A stretch of DNA of 54,255 nucleotides from Peptococcaceae bacterium SCADC1_2_3 (GTDB lineage: Bacteria; Bacillota; Desulfotomaculia; Desulfotomaculales; Nap2-2B), in the NCBI GenBank assembly GCA_000681355.2, contig JJNX02000007.1, positions 1 to 54,255 of the forward strand. The letters run 5' to 3'. Below, one piece after another: positions 1 to 8,193 of the stretch; position 1 is the first letter of the stretch; the number at the start of each line of letters is the position of its first letter. Under the pieces are notes generated by a model. That model was not told the DNA's origin, searched no databases, and saw only the letters and a list, made by a program, of their open reading frames with translations. The position numbers were made by a program, and so were the translations under genes.

Positions 1-1
1 T

Positions 2-305
2 GAAGAAACCAAATCGGAACTCGGGATGGATCATTACGAGGTAAGGAAGTACCCGAGCTGGAATCGTCACATCCTGATTTCCATGCTCAGTCATTTCTTT
101 CTCTGGCATATCAAGATAAGGTTGGGGGAAAAAAGCACCCATTATTACTCTGTCGCAGCTTAGGATTTTACTTACGGCAGTATTACCCTTGAGGACATTC
201 TCAACAGATGATTTGATCATGTTGGTCGGTTGGATACAAAGGAAAAATTACAAAGCCTATCTTTCCCACAAGAAAAGTAAATTGATTGGTAAGTGCTTAG
301 TCTAA
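2..305 (+). pseudogene. IS701/IS4-like transposase, 3' end, frameshifted remnant
   Basis: The first 160 bases read in frame from position 2 as the C-terminal part of a DDE transposase of the IS701/IS4 type (…KSELGMDHYEVRKYPSW…, …HFFLWHIKIRLGEK…), with a stop at 161-163. The typical continuation (TLSQLRILLTAVLPLRTF… then …WIQRKNYKAYLSHKK) is present in another frame, from about 135 to a stop at 303-305. The switch falls at the run of six A at 129-134, so a one-base change there broke the gene. The 5' part lies outside the window. The insertion end must lie close to 306-330, because the next gene begins abruptly there. Family assignment is from remembered motifs. Confidence 0.75.
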
Positions 306-402
306 ATATCGTTGTAGTGATAATGAGGTCTGCCATTTCGTTTCGACTAGAATTGGCGGTTTTAGCAGCCCCCCGTTTAAGGCGTTAAATTTAGGGTTTC
401 AC

Positions 403-1080
403 GTGGGCGATAATCCAGAAATGGTGCTTAAAAACCGCCTACACCTTTCTTGGGTGCTGGGAATTTCCCCGGGCAGCTTTACCACTGTTCAGCAGGTTCA
501 TGACCATAACGTAAAAATTATAACCGAAGAATTAAAGGGCTCTGGGGCGGTTAATTATGATACAGCCATAAGCGAGACTGACGCCATGGTGACTGGCGTT
601 CCGGACGTTTGCCTTATGGTTCTTCAGGCCGACTGCGTGCCTGTTCTATTGTTTGACCCTCAAAAGAGGGTTATAGGGGCCGCTCACACCGGATGGAAAG
701 GCACCATTCGACTGGTAACCCAAAAGGTGGTAAGTGAAATGCAGGAGAAATTTGGCTGCTTGTCCCAGGATATTGTAGTGGGAATTGGGCCTTCTATTGG
801 TCCTTGCTGTTTTGAGATTGGTCCGGAAGTTATTGCTCAGGCTAAAAGTATTTTTCGGGAAAAAAGGGGCTTTATAAGTAAAGAAACCCCGGATGGCAAG
901 GGCTATTTCAACTTGTGGGAAGCAAATAAAATGCAGCTTACCCAAATGGGCATTCCGGTGGGAAATATAGAAGTAGCTGGAGTATGCACTTACTGCAGCC
1001 ACCATTTGTTTTTTTCGGCGCGTCGTCAGGGAAGAAAAACAGGGCGGTTTGGCGCAGGAATTATGCTTAAAAATTTATGA
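403..1080 (+). CDS. pgeF: PgeF/YfiH laccase-domain (polyphenol oxidase family) protein, 5'-truncated
   Basis: This is a PgeF (YfiH/YlmD) family protein, a copper/zinc-binding laccase-domain purine-nucleoside-modifying enzyme linked in some bacteria to peptidoglycan quality control. Visible motifs are LQADCVPVLLFDP, GAAHTGWKGT, GPSIGPCCFEIGPEV and the C-terminal CTYCSHHLFFSARRQG…TGRFGAGIML, so the metal-binding His/Cys residues are kept. The frame is open and clearly family-like further upstream: CHFVSTRIGGFSSPPFKALN begins at 331. No ATG, GTG or TTG is available there, however, and a stop lies at 298-300. The first usable start is GTG 403, giving 225 aa against a usual length of about 250-275. 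Together with the transposase remnant just upstream, this suggests the natural 5' end was lost, so the protein may be non-functional. Confidence 0.75.
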   Translation: MGDNPEMVLKNRLHLSWVLGISPGSFTTVQQVHDHNVKIITEELKGSGAVNYDTAISETDAMVTGVPDVCLMVLQADCVPVLLFDPQKRVIGAAHTGWKGTIRLVTQKVVSEMQEKFGCLSQDIVVGIGPSIGPCCFEIGPEVIAQAKSIFREKRGFISKETPDGKGYFNLWEANKMQLTQMGIPVGNIEVAGVCTYCSHHLFFSARRQGRKTGRFGAGIMLKNL

Positions 1081-1106
1081 CGTTCACGTGAGTAATAAAT
1101 GCTAAC

Positions 1107-1135
1107 TTGACGCAGGAAATAAATCATGTTAAAAT
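1107..1135 (+). promoter_or_regulatory. Vegetative (sigma-A type) promoter for tadA
   Basis: TTGACG at 1107-1112 and TAAAAT at 1130-1135 are separated by 17 bases. Predicted transcription would start about 35 bases before the tadA GTG at 1175. Confidence 0.6.
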
Positions 1136-1174
1136 ATTTTTGCCTGGGTGGTTTGGTTTAGAAGGAGCAGAGTT

Positions 1175-1627
1175 GTGGATCACTGCTTTTACATGCGGGA
1201 AGCTCTGGTTGAAGCAAGGAAAGCATACATTCTTAATGAAGTTCCGGTAGGGGCAGTAGTAGTTTTAAATAACCTAATTATTGGCCGGGGCCATAATCTA
1301 CGTGAGGCTTTAAGTGATGCCAGCGCTCACGCTGAAATCCTGGCCTTGAGGGAAGCCTCCCGTTACGTGGGGGGCTGGCGTTTAAACGGAGTCACTATTT
1401 ACGTAACCATTGAGCCTTGTGCTATGTGTGCGGGGGCGCTAGTGCAGTTCCGGGTGCAAACCTTGGTTTACGGGGCCCGCGACTTAAAAGCAGGAGCAGT
1501 GGATTCTGGATTAAATATTGTTAGAGAACCCAGGTTCAATCACCAGGTGGAAGTTGTTAGCGGTATTATGGAAGCAGAATGCCGGGGAATAATCCAGGTT
1601 TTTTTTAGAAACCTAAGAGAAAAATAA
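1175..1627 (+). CDS. tadA: tRNA-specific adenosine deaminase TadA
   Basis: Deaminates adenosine-34 of tRNA-Arg(ACG) to inosine. It is a cytidine/deoxycytidylate deaminase-fold zinc enzyme: the HAE motif (SAHAEILAL) supplies the zinc His and the proton-shuttling Glu, and EPCAMCAGAL supplies the two zinc Cys. The C-terminal FFRNLR is typical of TadA. The frame is open back to GTG 1148, but GTG 1175 is preferred. AAGGAG at 1162-1167 is 7 bases upstream of it, and the protein then begins MDHCFYMREALVEA as in the family. The position next to tRNA-Ser, SRP RNA and dnaX matches yaaJ of B. subtilis. Confidence 0.93.
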   Translation: MDHCFYMREALVEARKAYILNEVPVGAVVVLNNLIIGRGHNLREALSDASAHAEILALREASRYVGGWRLNGVTIYVTIEPCAMCAGALVQFRVQTLVYGARDLKAGAVDSGLNIVREPRFNHQVEVVSGIMEAECRGIIQVFFRNLREK

Positions 1628-1641
1628 GAAATAAACAAAGC

Positions 1642-1736
1642 GGAGAGATGGCCGAGTCCGGTTGAAGGCGCTCGACTCGAAATCGAGTAGACGGCTAAAA
1701 GCTGTCTCGTGGGTTCGAATCCCACTCTCTCCGCCA
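1642..1736 (+). tRNA. tRNA-Ser (anticodon CGA)
   Basis: A type II tRNA of 95 nt with a 7-bp acceptor stem (GGAGAGA with TCTCTCC), a long variable arm, T-loop GGTTCGAATCC and an encoded CCA at 1734-1736. The anticodon loop is CTCGAAA, so the anticodon is CGA (reads UCG). The body is almost identical to the next tRNA. Confidence 0.96.
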
Positions 1737-1750
1737 AGAAAATTTTACGG

Positions 1751-1845
1751 GGAGAGATGGCCGAGTCCGGTTGAAGGCGCTCGCCTGGAGAGCGAGTAGA
1801 CGGCTAAAAGCTGTCTCGTGGGTTCGAATCCCACTCTCTCCGCCA
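1751..1845 (+). tRNA. tRNA-Ser (anticodon GGA)
   Basis: A type II tRNA of 95 nt with encoded CCA. The anticodon loop is CTGGAGA, so the anticodon is GGA (reads UCC/UCU). Outside the anticodon arm it repeats the upstream tRNA-Ser, so the pair looks like a recent or gene-converted tandem duplication. Only 14 bases separate the two. Confidence 0.96.
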
Positions 1846-1871
1846 GTCTGTGTTTGATTTACCGCTGGTTT

Positions 1872-2144
1872 TGGCCGTGCTAGACGGGGAGGTAGCGGTG
1901 CCCTGAACCTGCAATCCGCTAGAGCAGGGTTGAATTCCTGACCCGAGGGTTTAGCTTGTAGGGTCTGACCTCTGATAAGGAGTGACGATGGTTGGGTCTT
2001 GCGCGACGAAGACTTCTGAACCGTGTCAGGTCCTGACGGAAGCAGCACTAAGGAAATCTCTTCGGGTGCCGCAAGGGTGCCTGACTTGAGCTACCTGCAG
2101 AGGTAACGCCTGGAAGTTATTATTCGACGGTAGGTGCACGGCCA
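1872..2144 (+). ncRNA. ffs: Signal recognition particle RNA, large (Alu-containing) form
   Basis: The RNA scaffold of the signal recognition particle. The closing helix TGGCCGTGC (1872-1880) pairs with GCACGGCCA (2136-2144). The 5' GGTAGCGG segment belongs to the Alu domain. The S domain shows GTCAGGTCCTGACGG followed by AAGCAGCACTAA, the conserved Ffh-binding helix 8 asymmetric loop. The length, about 273 nt, is that of the Bacillus/Clostridium type. As in B. subtilis it lies directly upstream of dnaX. Confidence 0.95.
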
Positions 2145-2163
2145 TTTATTTTATTTATTTTTT

Positions 2164-2195
2164 AAAAACTGTTGCAAAGCTATAGCAGTTTTTTT
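2164..2195 (+). terminator. Intrinsic terminator of the SRP RNA
   Basis: AAAAACTG (2164-2171) pairs with CAGTTTTT (2186-2193) and merges into a T-run ending at 2195. It lies 20 bases after the SRP RNA and before dnaX. Confidence 0.6.
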
Positions 2196-2235
2196 AAGTT
2201 TTAAGTATTGGTGAGTAGCAGGAGAATATAAAAGC

Positions 2236-3912
2236 GTGGCTTATTTAGCTCTTTATCGTCAATGGCGTCCGCAGTTGTTTTGCGACATAATCGGGCAAAG
2301 ACATATTACCCAAACCCTCCAAAATGCGTTGGCAACCAATCAGGTGGCTCACGCTTACCTATTTTGCGGTCCGCGGGGTACCGGTAAAACTACCGCGGCT
2401 AAAGTACTGGCCAAGGCGCTGGTTTGCCGGGAGAGAAACTCAGTCGAACCTTGTAACCAGTGTATAAACTGTCGGGAAATAACAACTGGGGTATCTATGA
2501 ACGTAATAGAAATTGATGCTGCTTCGCACCGGGGCATTGATGACATCAGGAGTTTAAGGGAAAAGATAAAATTTGCTCCTGTAACGGGCAACAAACGTAT
2601 TTACATTATTGATGAAGTGCATATGCTAACCAGTGAAGCTTTTAACGCTCTCTTAAAAACCTTAGAAGAACCGCCGCCTCACGCTGTTTTAATTTTAGCC
2701 ACCACCGAGCCCCATAAGGTACCTTTAACTATTCTTTCCCGTTGCCAGCGTTTTGATTTTCACCGTATAGGTTTTAGCGACCTGTTGTCACGTTTACAGG
2801 ATGTTGCCGCTAAAGCCTCTTTTCAGGTAGAAGATGAAGCCTTAAAATTAATTGCCCGGGCTGCAGAAGGGGGGCTGCGGGATGCTTTAAGTATGTTAGA
2901 TCAAGCGGCTGCTTTTGGAAATAAACAAATTACTTGCACCAACGTGCACCAAATATTAGGTACTGTTCAGCAAGAAGTTTTGGAAGAAATGGCAGGTGCC
3001 CTGGCCAATCAAGAAACAGCCGTTGGGCTTAAAATTATTGATACCCTATTCACTCAAGGAAAAGACCTTTATCTTTTTGGGCGTGATCTAACCGCTTATT
3101 TACGTCGTTTGCTGCTCTGGCATATAGCATCTGATATGGAAAATGAATTATCGCCAGGAGAAAAAGAGGCCTTAGAAAATCAGGCCAGCTTTTTCAGTCG
3201 GGAACAATTAACGCAAATTTTACATATTCTAACCCAGGCAGAACAAAATATGCGCTGGAGTAGCCAACCGCGGGTTTTATTGGAATTAGCCATAGTGCAG
3301 GCTGCTTTACCGCAAGCTAGCGGTGGCAGTGATGCTGCCGGAAGTATTATGCCTGCCCTGGAAGAACGCCTGACTGCCTTAGAAAATAAAATAGCTTTGC
3401 TAACCAAAGAAAAGGAGAAAGAAACTAAAGAAAAAGAGCAGAAAACTAAAAGAAAAGAAGAAATGTTACCTGGCAAAGAAAATAAAGAAAATAAAGAAAA
3501 TATAATTCTTCCTCGTAAAGAATTAACCTTACCCGGGATAAGTGAATTGTGGCCAGAAATTTTAAAGGCCGTAAAAAGCATAAGTATGCGGGTATATACC
3601 TATTTATCTAAAGGGCAGCCGACGCAATTAAAGGAAAATATTTTATATCTTGCTTTTCCAGTGGATGATTTATTTAACCAGGAACAAATGGAAATAACGG
3701 AAAACAGAAAAATAGTAGAGGAGGTATTGTCTTCTTTTTTCGAACAAAAGTGCCAATTACGTTGCTTAAGCGCGACATATTCTTTATCCGAAAAACCTTC
3801 TTTTGTCGAAAGTAAGATTAGTGTAACTGAAGCTTGTAAACTCTTCAAAGCCGACGAAATAAGTTTTTCTGGCGGAGAAAATCAAGAGGCTGATAAAATG
3901 TTTGATTGGTAA
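2236..3912 (+). CDS. dnaX: DNA polymerase III subunits gamma/tau
   Basis: The ATPase of the sliding-clamp loader. The AAA+ module shows Walker A GPRGTGKT (45-52), a zinc site with Cys64/73/76/79, Walker B/DExH (DEVH, 126-129) and the sensor-1 SRC motif (168-170). Domain III follows to about 360. Residues about 372-422 are a strongly charged Lys/Glu coiled coil encoded by A-rich DNA, before a tau-like C-terminal domain. The start is GTG 2236 with GGAG 13 bases upstream. At 558 aa it is within the Firmicute range. The A-rich segment could permit ribosome slippage to a gamma form, but no clear slippery site plus hairpin was found. Confidence 0.96.
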   Translation: MAYLALYRQWRPQLFCDIIGQRHITQTLQNALATNQVAHAYLFCGPRGTGKTTAAKVLAKALVCRERNSVEPCNQCINCREITTGVSMNVIEIDAASHRGIDDIRSLREKIKFAPVTGNKRIYIIDEVHMLTSEAFNALLKTLEEPPPHAVLILATTEPHKVPLTILSRCQRFDFHRIGFSDLLSRLQDVAAKASFQVEDEALKLIARAAEGGLRDALSMLDQAAAFGNKQITCTNVHQILGTVQQEVLEEMAGALANQETAVGLKIIDTLFTQGKDLYLFGRDLTAYLRRLLLWHIASDMENELSPGEKEALENQASFFSREQLTQILHILTQAEQNMRWSSQPRVLLELAIVQAALPQASGGSDAAGSIMPALEERLTALENKIALLTKEKEKETKEKEQKTKRKEEMLPGKENKENKENIILPRKELTLPGISELWPEILKAVKSISMRVYTYLSKGQPTQLKENILYLAFPVDDLFNQEQMEITENRKIVEEVLSSFFEQKCQLRCLSATYSLSEKPSFVESKISVTEACKLFKADEISFSGGENQEADKMFDW

Positions 3913-3937
3913 AAGTAAAAAGGAGGATTTTATAGTT

Positions 3938-4255
3938 ATGTTAGGTGGCAATATGAATAAGATGATGAAACAAATCCAAAAAATGCAAGGCGAAATAATG
4001 AAATTACAGGAAGAATTAGGTACTCGTACCCTTGAAAGCACGGCCGGAGGTGGCGTGATAAAAGCCGTGGCTAACGGTAAGCAAGAGCTGCTTTCCATTG
4101 AAATAAAACCCGAAGTTGTTGACCCCAATGACGTAGAAATGCTCCAGGACCTCATTTTAACGGCCGTGAACAATGCGCTTAGCCAATCACGGGAAATGGT
4201 AAATATAGAAATGGGTAAGATTGCTCCAGGACTAAACTTACCTGGCCTTTTTTAG
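3938..4255 (+). CDS. YbaB/EbfC family nucleoid-associated protein
   Basis: A small DNA-binding protein, usually a homodimer, encoded between dnaX and recR in most bacteria (yaaK in B. subtilis). Hallmarks are NMNKMMKQIQKMQ at the N-terminus (helical dimer arm), then TAGGGVIKAVANGKQELLSI and EIKPEVVDPNDVEMLQDLI. An in-frame GTG/ATT-type extension back to 3902 overlaps dnaX, but AGGAGG at 3921-3926 points to ATG 3938, giving 105 aa, the normal length. It is likely cotranscribed with dnaX and recR. Confidence 0.93.
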   Translation: MLGGNMNKMMKQIQKMQGEIMKLQEELGTRTLESTAGGGVIKAVANGKQELLSIEIKPEVVDPNDVEMLQDLILTAVNNALSQSREMVNIEMGKIAPGLNLPGLF

Positions 4256-4267
4256 GAGTGATAAAAT

Positions 4268-4873
4268 ATGTATTATCCTGAGCCCGTAGCTTTACTCATT
4301 AATGAACTGGCTAAATTACCCGGTATAGGCCCTAAAACTGCCCAGCGCCTGGCTTTTTACCTTATTAATTCTCCCCCGGAGACAGCCCGTAAATTGGCCC
4401 AGGTTATTTTAGATGCCCGGGATAAAATTCGTTTTTGCACTACTTGTTTTAATTTAACTGATACTGACCTTTGTGGTATTTGCCAGGACAAAAAAAGAAA
4501 TCAGCAAACAATTTGCGTAGTGCAGGAACCTAAAGATATTGTGGCCATTGAAAAAAGCCAGAGCTATAAAGGATTGTACCATTCCCTGAATGGCGCTCTT
4601 TCTCCTATAGATGGTGTAGGTCCAGAGGACTTAACCATTCATAAATTATTAAAGAGACTGGAGGGAGGTCAAGTTATCGAAGTTATTTTAGCCACTAATT
4701 CTAACGTGGAAGGTGATGCTACAGCCTTGTATTTAGCCCAATTAATAAAGCCTTTAGGGGTAAAAGTTACCCGCTTGGCTTACGGTCTTCCGGTTGGGGC
4801 ACACCTTGAGTATACAGATGCTGTTACCCTGACTAAGGCTTTGGAAGGGCGCCAGGAAGTTGAAGAAAAGTAA
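4268..4873 (+). CDS. recR: Recombination mediator RecR
   Basis: RecF-pathway protein that loads RecA at gaps. Domains in order: helix-hairpin-helix ([16 protein letters not shown], about 17-32), a C4 zinc finger (Cys57, 60, 69, 72), Toprim domain (about 80-175, beginning ICVVQEPKD and containing [16 protein letters not shown]), and the C-terminal Walker-B-like segment [21 protein letters not shown]. At 201 aa it has the full family length. GGAGTG precedes the ATG, 12 bases after ybaB. Confidence 0.96.
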   Translation: MYYPEPVALLINELAKLPGIGPKTAQRLAFYLINSPPETARKLAQVILDARDKIRFCTTCFNLTDTDLCGICQDKKRNQQTICVVQEPKDIVAIEKSQSYKGLYHSLNGALSPIDGVGPEDLTIHKLLKRLEGGQVIEVILATNSNVEGDATALYLAQLIKPLGVKVTRLAYGLPVGAHLEYTDAVTLTKALEGRQEVEEK

Positions 4874-4957
4874 TAAGGCAACAATTTAGCGGTTAGCCAT
4901 AATTAATAAGTTGTCCGGCGCAATTTTATCAGCCATTTCGTTATTTTTTGAGTAGCC

Positions 4958-4986
4958 TTGACAAACTAACTGTATTTATGTTATAA
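4958..4986 (+). promoter_or_regulatory. Promoter of the por operon
   Basis: TTGACA (4958-4963), a 17-base spacer and TTATAA (4981-4986). The predicted start lies about 185 bases upstream of the first gene, leaving a long untranslated leader. Confidence 0.6.
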
Positions 4987-5110
4987 GAAAAAGGGCTTAC
5001 GAGCTAAAAGTTATTAACTTATTTAGGGCTAAATACTTTAATTTTACCTTTCCTTTTTTAGTTTACCTGAGATTTTTCATGAGTATTATTTTTTTACTAT
5101 TAGGCTTCAA

Positions 5111-5136
5111 CCGTCGTGTTAACGCGGCGGGTTTTT
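5111..5136 (+). terminator. Terminator-like hairpin in the por leader (candidate attenuator)
   Basis: CCGTCGTG (5111-5118) pairs with CGCGGCGG (5123-5130) around the loop TTAA, with two G-T pairs, and is followed by GTTTTT. It sits between the promoter and the first por gene, so it would have to be read through or regulated for por expression. Confidence 0.5.
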
Positions 5137-5177
5137 ATAAGATTATCTTTTTTTCATTTTAAAAAGGAGGAGAGTTA

Positions 5178-5750
5178 TTGTCTGACTTAATCGAGATAAG
5201 ATGGCATTCGCGAGGGGGGCAGGGAGCAATGGTGGCTGTTCGTACGCTGGCCCGGGCAGTAATAAAAGACAATAAATATGCCCAAGGACTGCCCGAATTT
5301 GGACCGGAAAGAATGGGTGCTCCAATTAAAGCGTATAATAGGTTTAGTACGCAACCCTTTTCTTTATACTGCAGAATAGTAAATCCCCACGTGGTGGTTC
5401 TCCTTGACCCATCAGTAGCAAAAATAGTTGACGTTACGGAAGGAATTTATGACGATAGCAAGCTTTTAGTTAACGTATGTTTACCTCCCCAAGAAGTGCG
5501 GGAAAGGTTGAAATTAAAAAACGGAAAAATTTATACAGTAGATGCTACCAGGATTGCTCAAGAAACGCTAGGCCGACCAATGCCCAACACACCTATGATG
5601 GGGGCTTTAATCAAGCTTGTGCCGGTGATTTCGCTTGAGGTTCTTTTAAATGAAGTAGTTGGGGAATTTATAGGAAAATGTAGCCCTGGAATAGTAGAAG
5701 CTAACTTAGCAGCGATTAAAAGAGGGTTTGAGGAGGTGTCGGAAGAGTGA
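5178..5750 (+). CDS. porG: Pyruvate:ferredoxin oxidoreductase, gamma subunit
   Basis: Subunit of the four-subunit 2-oxoacid:ferredoxin oxidoreductase that converts pyruvate, CoA and oxidised ferredoxin to acetyl-CoA, CO2 and reduced ferredoxin, or the reverse. The N-terminal WHSRGGQGAMVAVRTLA and the following FGPERMGAPIKAYNRF are signatures of the POR/KOR gamma fold. At 190 aa it has the normal length. The start is TTG 5178 behind AAAGGAGG. It overlaps the delta gene by 4 bases, implying translational coupling. The order gamma-delta-alpha-beta is the POR type, although the sequence alone does not exclude a related 2-oxoacid substrate. Confidence 0.9.
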   Translation: MSDLIEIRWHSRGGQGAMVAVRTLARAVIKDNKYAQGLPEFGPERMGAPIKAYNRFSTQPFSLYCRIVNPHVVVLLDPSVAKIVDVTEGIYDDSKLLVNVCLPPQEVRERLKLKNGKIYTVDATRIAQETLGRPMPNTPMMGALIKLVPVISLEVLLNEVVGEFIGKCSPGIVEANLAAIKRGFEEVSEE

Positions 5751-6037
5751 GAAAACTTCAGGGATGGAAAGATATACCAATTGGCACGGCTATCATAGAA
5801 GCAGGGAGTTCCGTAAAATACTTAACCGGGGAATGGAGAAACGCTCGTCCGGAACATAATAAAGATAAATGCACTAATTGTCTTCTATGTTGGATTTATT
5901 GTCCCGATGGGGCTATAATAGTTGAAGATAGTCAGGTAACCGGCATAAATTATGATTATTGTAAGGGTTGCGGTATTTGCGCGGCCGAATGTCCTCCTAA
6001 AGTAAAAGCTATAACCATGGTAAAAAACCAAAATTAA
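5747..6037 (+). CDS. porD: Pyruvate:ferredoxin oxidoreductase, delta subunit (2[4Fe-4S] ferredoxin)
   Basis: The electron-transfer subunit of POR. It has two classical 4Fe-4S motifs, Cys42/45/48/52 (CTNCLLCWIYCP) and Cys72/75/78/82 (CKGCGICAAECP), after an N-terminal segment (GWKDIPIGTAI) characteristic of POR delta. It starts with GTG inside the end of porG (GTGA overlap) and precedes the alpha gene by 26 bases. Confidence 0.92.
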   Translation: MRKLQGWKDIPIGTAIIEAGSSVKYLTGEWRNARPEHNKDKCTNCLLCWIYCPDGAIIVEDSQVTGINYDYCKGCGICAAECPPKVKAITMVKNQN

Positions 6038-6063
6038 TGTAAAGGAGACAAAGGTAGATTTTT

Positions 6064-7251
6064 ATGGCTAGATTAGCTGCTTTAACGGGAAATAATGCTG
6101 CCGCAGAGGCAATAAGACAAATAAAACCAGACGTATTTGCTGCTTACCCGATTACCCCCCAAACAGAATTGGCAGAAGAGGTAGCCCAGTTTGTGGCTGA
6201 CGGTATTTTAGACACAGAATACATCCCCGTAGAAAGTGAACATAGCTCCATGAGTGTTTGTATAGGTGCTTCTTTGGCCGGGGCGCGCGCCATGACGGCC
6301 ACTGCATCTTGCGGGCTGGCTTATATGTGGGAACTGCTTCCTACTACTGCCAGCTTGCGTTCTCCTGTTGTAATGGTGGTGGTAAATAGAGCCTTTAATG
6401 CTCCTTTGAACATTCACTGCAGTCACGATGATTCCATGGGAGCAAGGGATTCCGGCTGGGTTCAGCTTTATTCGGAAAATGCCCAGGAAATGTACGATAA
6501 TTTAATCCAGGCCGTAAAAATTGCAGAAGACGAAACAATACGGCTTCCCGTTATGGTATGTATGGATGGTTTTATTATCAGTCACGCGGTTGAACGGCTG
6601 CTTCTTTTAGAAGATGAAAAGGTTAAAAACTTCCTGGGGGAATTTAAACCAGTCCACTCCCTTTTAGAGGTAAATAATCCGGTAACCATAGGAGCATGTG
6701 CGCTTCCTGATTACTATACGGAGCATAAAAAACAGCATTCCGAGGCTTTGCGCCGCTCTTTAGACAAGATAATGGAAGTGGCTAACGAATACGCCAAAAT
6801 ATCCGGTAGAAGTTATTCTTTATTTGAAAGCTACCAGCTTGCTGACGCTGAGTATGGTATTGTTATTGTAAATTCGGCCGCCGGGGTGACTAGAACAGTA
6901 GTGGATAAATTAAGAAAAGAAGGAGTTAAAGCAGGCCTGCTTAAAATAAGGGTTTACCGGCCTTTTCCGGCCGCCCAAATAGTCCAAGCCTTAAAAAATT
7001 TAAAAGTAGTGGCGGTGCTTGAGCGGACCGACAGCTTTGGTGGGGTAGGAAGTCCTGTGTTTACCGATATTAGCGCTGCCTTTATGGAAGCACAAACAAA
7101 AGAAAAACCCTTAATGGTAAATTATATTTACGGACTTGGGGGAAGAGATGTAGGACTTAAGGATATTGGAAAGGTATACGCTAATTTACAAGTAATAAAC
7201 CAAAAAGGAAAAATAGAAAAAAGCTTTGCTTACCTTCAGGCAAGGGAATAA
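6064..7251 (+). CDS. porA: Pyruvate:ferredoxin oxidoreductase, alpha subunit
   Basis: Carries the pyrimidine-binding half of the thiamine diphosphate site. Family motifs are GNNAAAEAIRQIKPDVFAAY (about 9-28), YPITPQTELAE and VESEHSSMSVCIGASLAGAR, with AxxSCGLAYMWE further on. The C-terminal domain contains KIRVYRPFPA and LERTDSFGGVGSPVF. Full length at 395 aa. ATG at 6064 follows an AAGGAG-type site. It is the third gene of the por operon. Confidence 0.94.
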   Translation: MARLAALTGNNAAAEAIRQIKPDVFAAYPITPQTELAEEVAQFVADGILDTEYIPVESEHSSMSVCIGASLAGARAMTATASCGLAYMWELLPTTASLRSPVVMVVVNRAFNAPLNIHCSHDDSMGARDSGWVQLYSENAQEMYDNLIQAVKIAEDETIRLPVMVCMDGFIISHAVERLLLLEDEKVKNFLGEFKPVHSLLEVNNPVTIGACALPDYYTEHKKQHSEALRRSLDKIMEVANEYAKISGRSYSLFESYQLADAEYGIVIVNSAAGVTRTVVDKLRKEGVKAGLLKIRVYRPFPAAQIVQALKNLKVVAVLERTDSFGGVGSPVFTDISAAFMEAQTKEKPLMVNYIYGLGGRDVGLKDIGKVYANLQVINQKGKIEKSFAYLQARE

Positions 7252-7266
7252 GGAGGAAATTAAACC

Positions 7267-8193
7267 GTGGCTATAAACTTAAAGGAATTAGCTAAAAAGG
7301 AAGAACTTTTTACGCCGGGACACCGGCTTTGTGCCGGTTGCGGTACGGCAGTTTTAATGCGTCAGGTTATGCTGGCAGTGGAGGGGCCTGTAGTGATAAG
7401 TATGGCTACCAGTTGCCCTTTTGTTTCAACGGCAACCTACCCTTACACGTCCTGGAAAGTACCTTGGATTCATAGTGCTTTTGAAAACGCCCCGGCTACA
7501 ATTTCTGGAGTTGAGGCGGCCTATAAAGCTTTAAGAAAAAAAGGTAAGGTTACCCAGGATATAAAATTTATCTCTATGGCCGGTGACGGCGGCACTTATG
7601 ATATAGGTTTTCAAGCTTTATCCGGGGCTATAGAACGGGGACACCGGTTTTTGCATATTTGTTATAACAACGAAGCGTATATGAACACCGGAATCCAGCG
7701 TTCAGGCGCTACCCCCTTAGGGGCCCATACTACCACCAGTCCGGCCGGGAAATTAATTCCTGGCAAAAGGGAATTCCGCAAGGACTTAACGGCTATTATT
7801 GCGGCCCACGATGCTCCTTATGTAGCCCAAACCACCCCTTTTCACTGGCGGGATTTAATGACCAAAGTGCAAAAAGCGCTGGCCGTAGACGGTCCATCCT
7901 TTATAAATGTGCTTACCTCCTGCCACCGCGGCTGGCGTAGCGATATAAAAAACGACATGCAGATTTTAAGGCTAGCGGTTGATACGTGTTACTGGCCTTT
8001 ATACGAGGTGGAAAACGGAAAATGGAAGTTAAACTATAAAGTAAGAAATAAACTACCAGTTATTGAATGGATTAAACCCCAGGGCAGGTTTGCCCATTTG
8101 CTTAAAGAGGAAAATCAGCCTATCGTGGCCAAAATTCAGCAAAAAATTGATGAAAACTGGGAAAAACTACTAGCCAAGTGTTCCGCAGATTAA
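7267..8193 (+). CDS. porB: Pyruvate:ferredoxin oxidoreductase, beta subunit
   Basis: Binds the diphosphate of ThDP and one [4Fe-4S] cluster. Visible are GHRLCAGCG (Cys22 and Cys25), the third cluster Cys at 50 (MATSCPFV), a ThDP motif beginning GDGGTYDIG (106-114) and ending in NNEAYMNTG (about 134-142), and a late SCHRGW. The IQRSGATPLGA segment is typical of POR beta. The start is GTG 7267 behind AAGGAGG. Its 3' end overlaps the next gene by 16 bases, which ties por to the downstream replication genes. Confidence 0.94.
   Translation: MAINLKELAKKEELFTPGHRLCAGCGTAVLMRQVMLAVEGPVVISMATSCPFVSTATYPYTSWKVPWIHSAFENAPATISGVEAAYKALRKKGKVTQDIKFISMAGDGGTYDIGFQALSGAIERGHRFLHICYNNEAYMNTGIQRSGATPLGAHTTTSPAGKLIPGKREFRKDLTAIIAAHDAPYVAQTTPFHWRDLMTKVQKALAVDGPSFINVLTSCHRGWRSDIKNDMQILRLAVDTCYWPLYEVENGKWKLNYKVRNKLPVIEWIKPQGRFAHLLKEENQPIVAKIQQKIDENWEKLLAKCSAD

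Larger units (their letters stand above)
4874..5177 (+). other. 304-base leader region of the por operon
   Basis: No coding capacity is visible. It holds a promoter (4958-4986), then an AT-rich leader of about 120 bases, a terminator-like hairpin with a T-run (5111-5136), and the Shine-Dalgarno AAAGGAGG just before the TTG at 5178. No known riboswitch was recognised. Confidence 0.6.

Noticed and set aside
3400-3510. Programmed frameshift in the A-rich part of dnaX
   Set aside because: Several A-runs exist, but there is no classical A-AAA-AAG site with a following hairpin, and the tau frame is continuous.
3180-3581. 133-codon minus-strand frame inside dnaX
   Set aside because: Ser/Phe-rich antisense shadow of the charged region of dnaX.
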